A stretch of 64,000 bases of DNA from Struthio camelus (lineage: Eukaryota > Chordata > Aves > Struthioniformes > Struthionidae). Made by a program: the position numbers and the translations under genes. The notes under the pieces were generated by a model that was given only the letters and a program-made list of their open reading frames with translations, was not told the origin of the DNA and ran no database searches. Shown piece after piece: positions 63,006 through 64,000 of the stretch. The DNA lies in the NCBI RefSeq assembly GCF_040807025.1, contig NC_090982.1:82634963-82698962 (forward strand). Reading direction: 5' to 3'. How positions within the stretch are numbered: the stretch's first letter is position 1; each line of letters opens with the position of its first letter.

Positions 63006-64000
63006 ATGAAATAATTACAGAAGACAACAGAATACACAGATTTACTAGTAAATAATATACAACACTTACAAAAACTAAACAAAAAAACCTCTTCCATAAG
63101 TGATAAGAATTTATACAAGATCTGTCTCTACAATCAGTTACTGAGCAAGATAGATACTTATGCAGACGTATGATTCAGACACTATTATACCTATGGCACT
63201 GTAATTCTGTTGCGATAGCACTACCTACTACTGCTCTTCAAAGCAACACAATGACAACATCAAGTCTAGAGTTGCCATCTTGCTTCTCCAAATACTTATG
63301 ACACAGTGGAAAAAGTCTCTTTGCTGGCAGCAACATAACCGAAATGACAGAGATGATCTGTTCCAACTCAGGAACTAGAAGGTAATGATACAGAAAAGTG
63401 CATCCTGGTTTCTCCCCCATCACCCCCTGTAGCTTTACAATGCTTTGAGAGCACGCAGCCCAAAACGGTTCAAACTGTGTGAGTTTCAAAGTCCTATTTT
63501 CAGATCTCTTTGAAAAGTTTGCTCTTAAGAAGTTTGTCCTCACAAGGAAATAAACCACGTACAAAAATTACAGTCCACCTAATTAAAAGTCAGGCAAAAA
63601 ATCAGGGCTCTGACATATGACACCACCTGGACTTTCAGAATATGTGACTAGAGTGTCTTGTCTCTTGTATGTTGACTGCAAAGGAAGAGTGCTAAAAAAT
63701 ACCGAATTATATTTCTGGAGCATGACACTACAAACGATTGTATTATAGACAGCGACTCTTCTATAGGTCTATCCTAATATAATTACTTTCTATTCCTTCT
63801 TTATTTGTTTATACGGTCATGGGAGTTGCTTATTTGCCTTTGATTCTTCCAGTAGTACTTTCTCCGTGTCCCCGCCTAGTCTGTAGATGAGTGCAGAAAA
63901 CTTTGGTCTTTTAGTACTCTGTTAAATAACAGACCGCAAGCTGTGTAGGTGTTAGTGTTTCTTGGAAGCAGGGTCCTGCTTTATTTATAGCTCTGCTGTT
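63006..64000. other. No gene seen; unique DNA
   Basis: A 108-codon minus-strand frame (63238-63564) has no recognisable domain. It may be non-CR1 flank of the ancient element that ends near 63005. Nothing else is identifiable. Confidence 0.5.

Noticed and set aside
1..64000. CRISPR arrays, bacterial operons, phage or plasmid modules
   Set aside because: No regularly spaced repeats, no dense long frames and no ribosome binding site pattern; the repeats present are vertebrate LINEs and SINEs.
1..64000. Endogenous retrovirus or LTR elements
   Set aside because: No paired long terminal repeats, primer-binding site or retroviral protein motifs were recognised; the only reverse-transcriptase signature belongs to CR1.

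Overview
The window looks like 64 kb of vertebrate nuclear DNA, most likely from a bird. It is AT-rich (around 40% GC by eye) and CpG-poor. It has no bacterial-style gene packing, and its open frames are short and overlap on both strands. The best taxonomic clue is the interspersed repeats. They are CR1-type LINEs, two of them of the ordinary avian kind: a 5'-truncated copy on the minus strand at about 38548-39487, and a short 3' end on the plus strand at about 59385-59494 that finishes in the ATTCTGTG octamer repeat typical of CR1. There are also much older amniote CR1/L3-like and MIR-like fragments, and no Alu, B1 or L1. A crocodilian or turtle cannot be excluded from the sequence alone, but the low repeat density favours a bird.

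I found no host protein-coding exon, rRNA or tRNA that I could support. The longest open frames (about 100-129 codons) resemble nothing I recognise and look like chance frames. The one exception is the frame at 38986-39300 (minus), which is the decayed reverse-transcriptase end of the CR1 copy. The window is therefore best read as intergenic DNA, a gene desert, or the inside of a very long intron.

Layout: 1-14 kb is unique AT-rich DNA with poly(A) runs, a 24-bp tandem duplication with a hairpin (5.4 kb) and a 12-bp triplication (9.56 kb). At 14-15 kb there is a perfect 24-bp palindrome, a possible regulatory element with paired ACAATTATTG sites, and a strong G-quadruplex motif. At 19-37 kb there are scattered MIR-like remnants, a 102-nt pure pyrimidine tract (29.34 kb), two candidate conserved noncoding blocks (31.6 and 32.5 kb) and an eroded CR1-like piece (36.1 kb). 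The main CR1 lies at 38.5-39.5 kb. At 44-45 kb there are MIR-like pieces. At 50.5-51.7 kb there is a cluster of ancient repeats (L3-like, MIR, CR1 end). It is followed by two CpG-rich patches (51.8 and 52.8-53.1 kb) and an AT-rich block dense in homeodomain-type TAAT motifs (53.3-53.6 kb), which together are the most promising regulatory region. The end of the window holds the short CR1 (59.4 kb), a CNE-like block (61.5 kb) and a 1.2-kb ancient CR1 (61.8-63.0 kb).

I found no evidence of a previously undescribed multi-gene system. The observations most worth checking are the CpG-patch plus TAAT-rich block at 51.8-53.6 kb, the G-quadruplex at 14.92 kb and the perfect palindromes. All homology statements come from recognising family consensus sequences from memory; no alignment was run.
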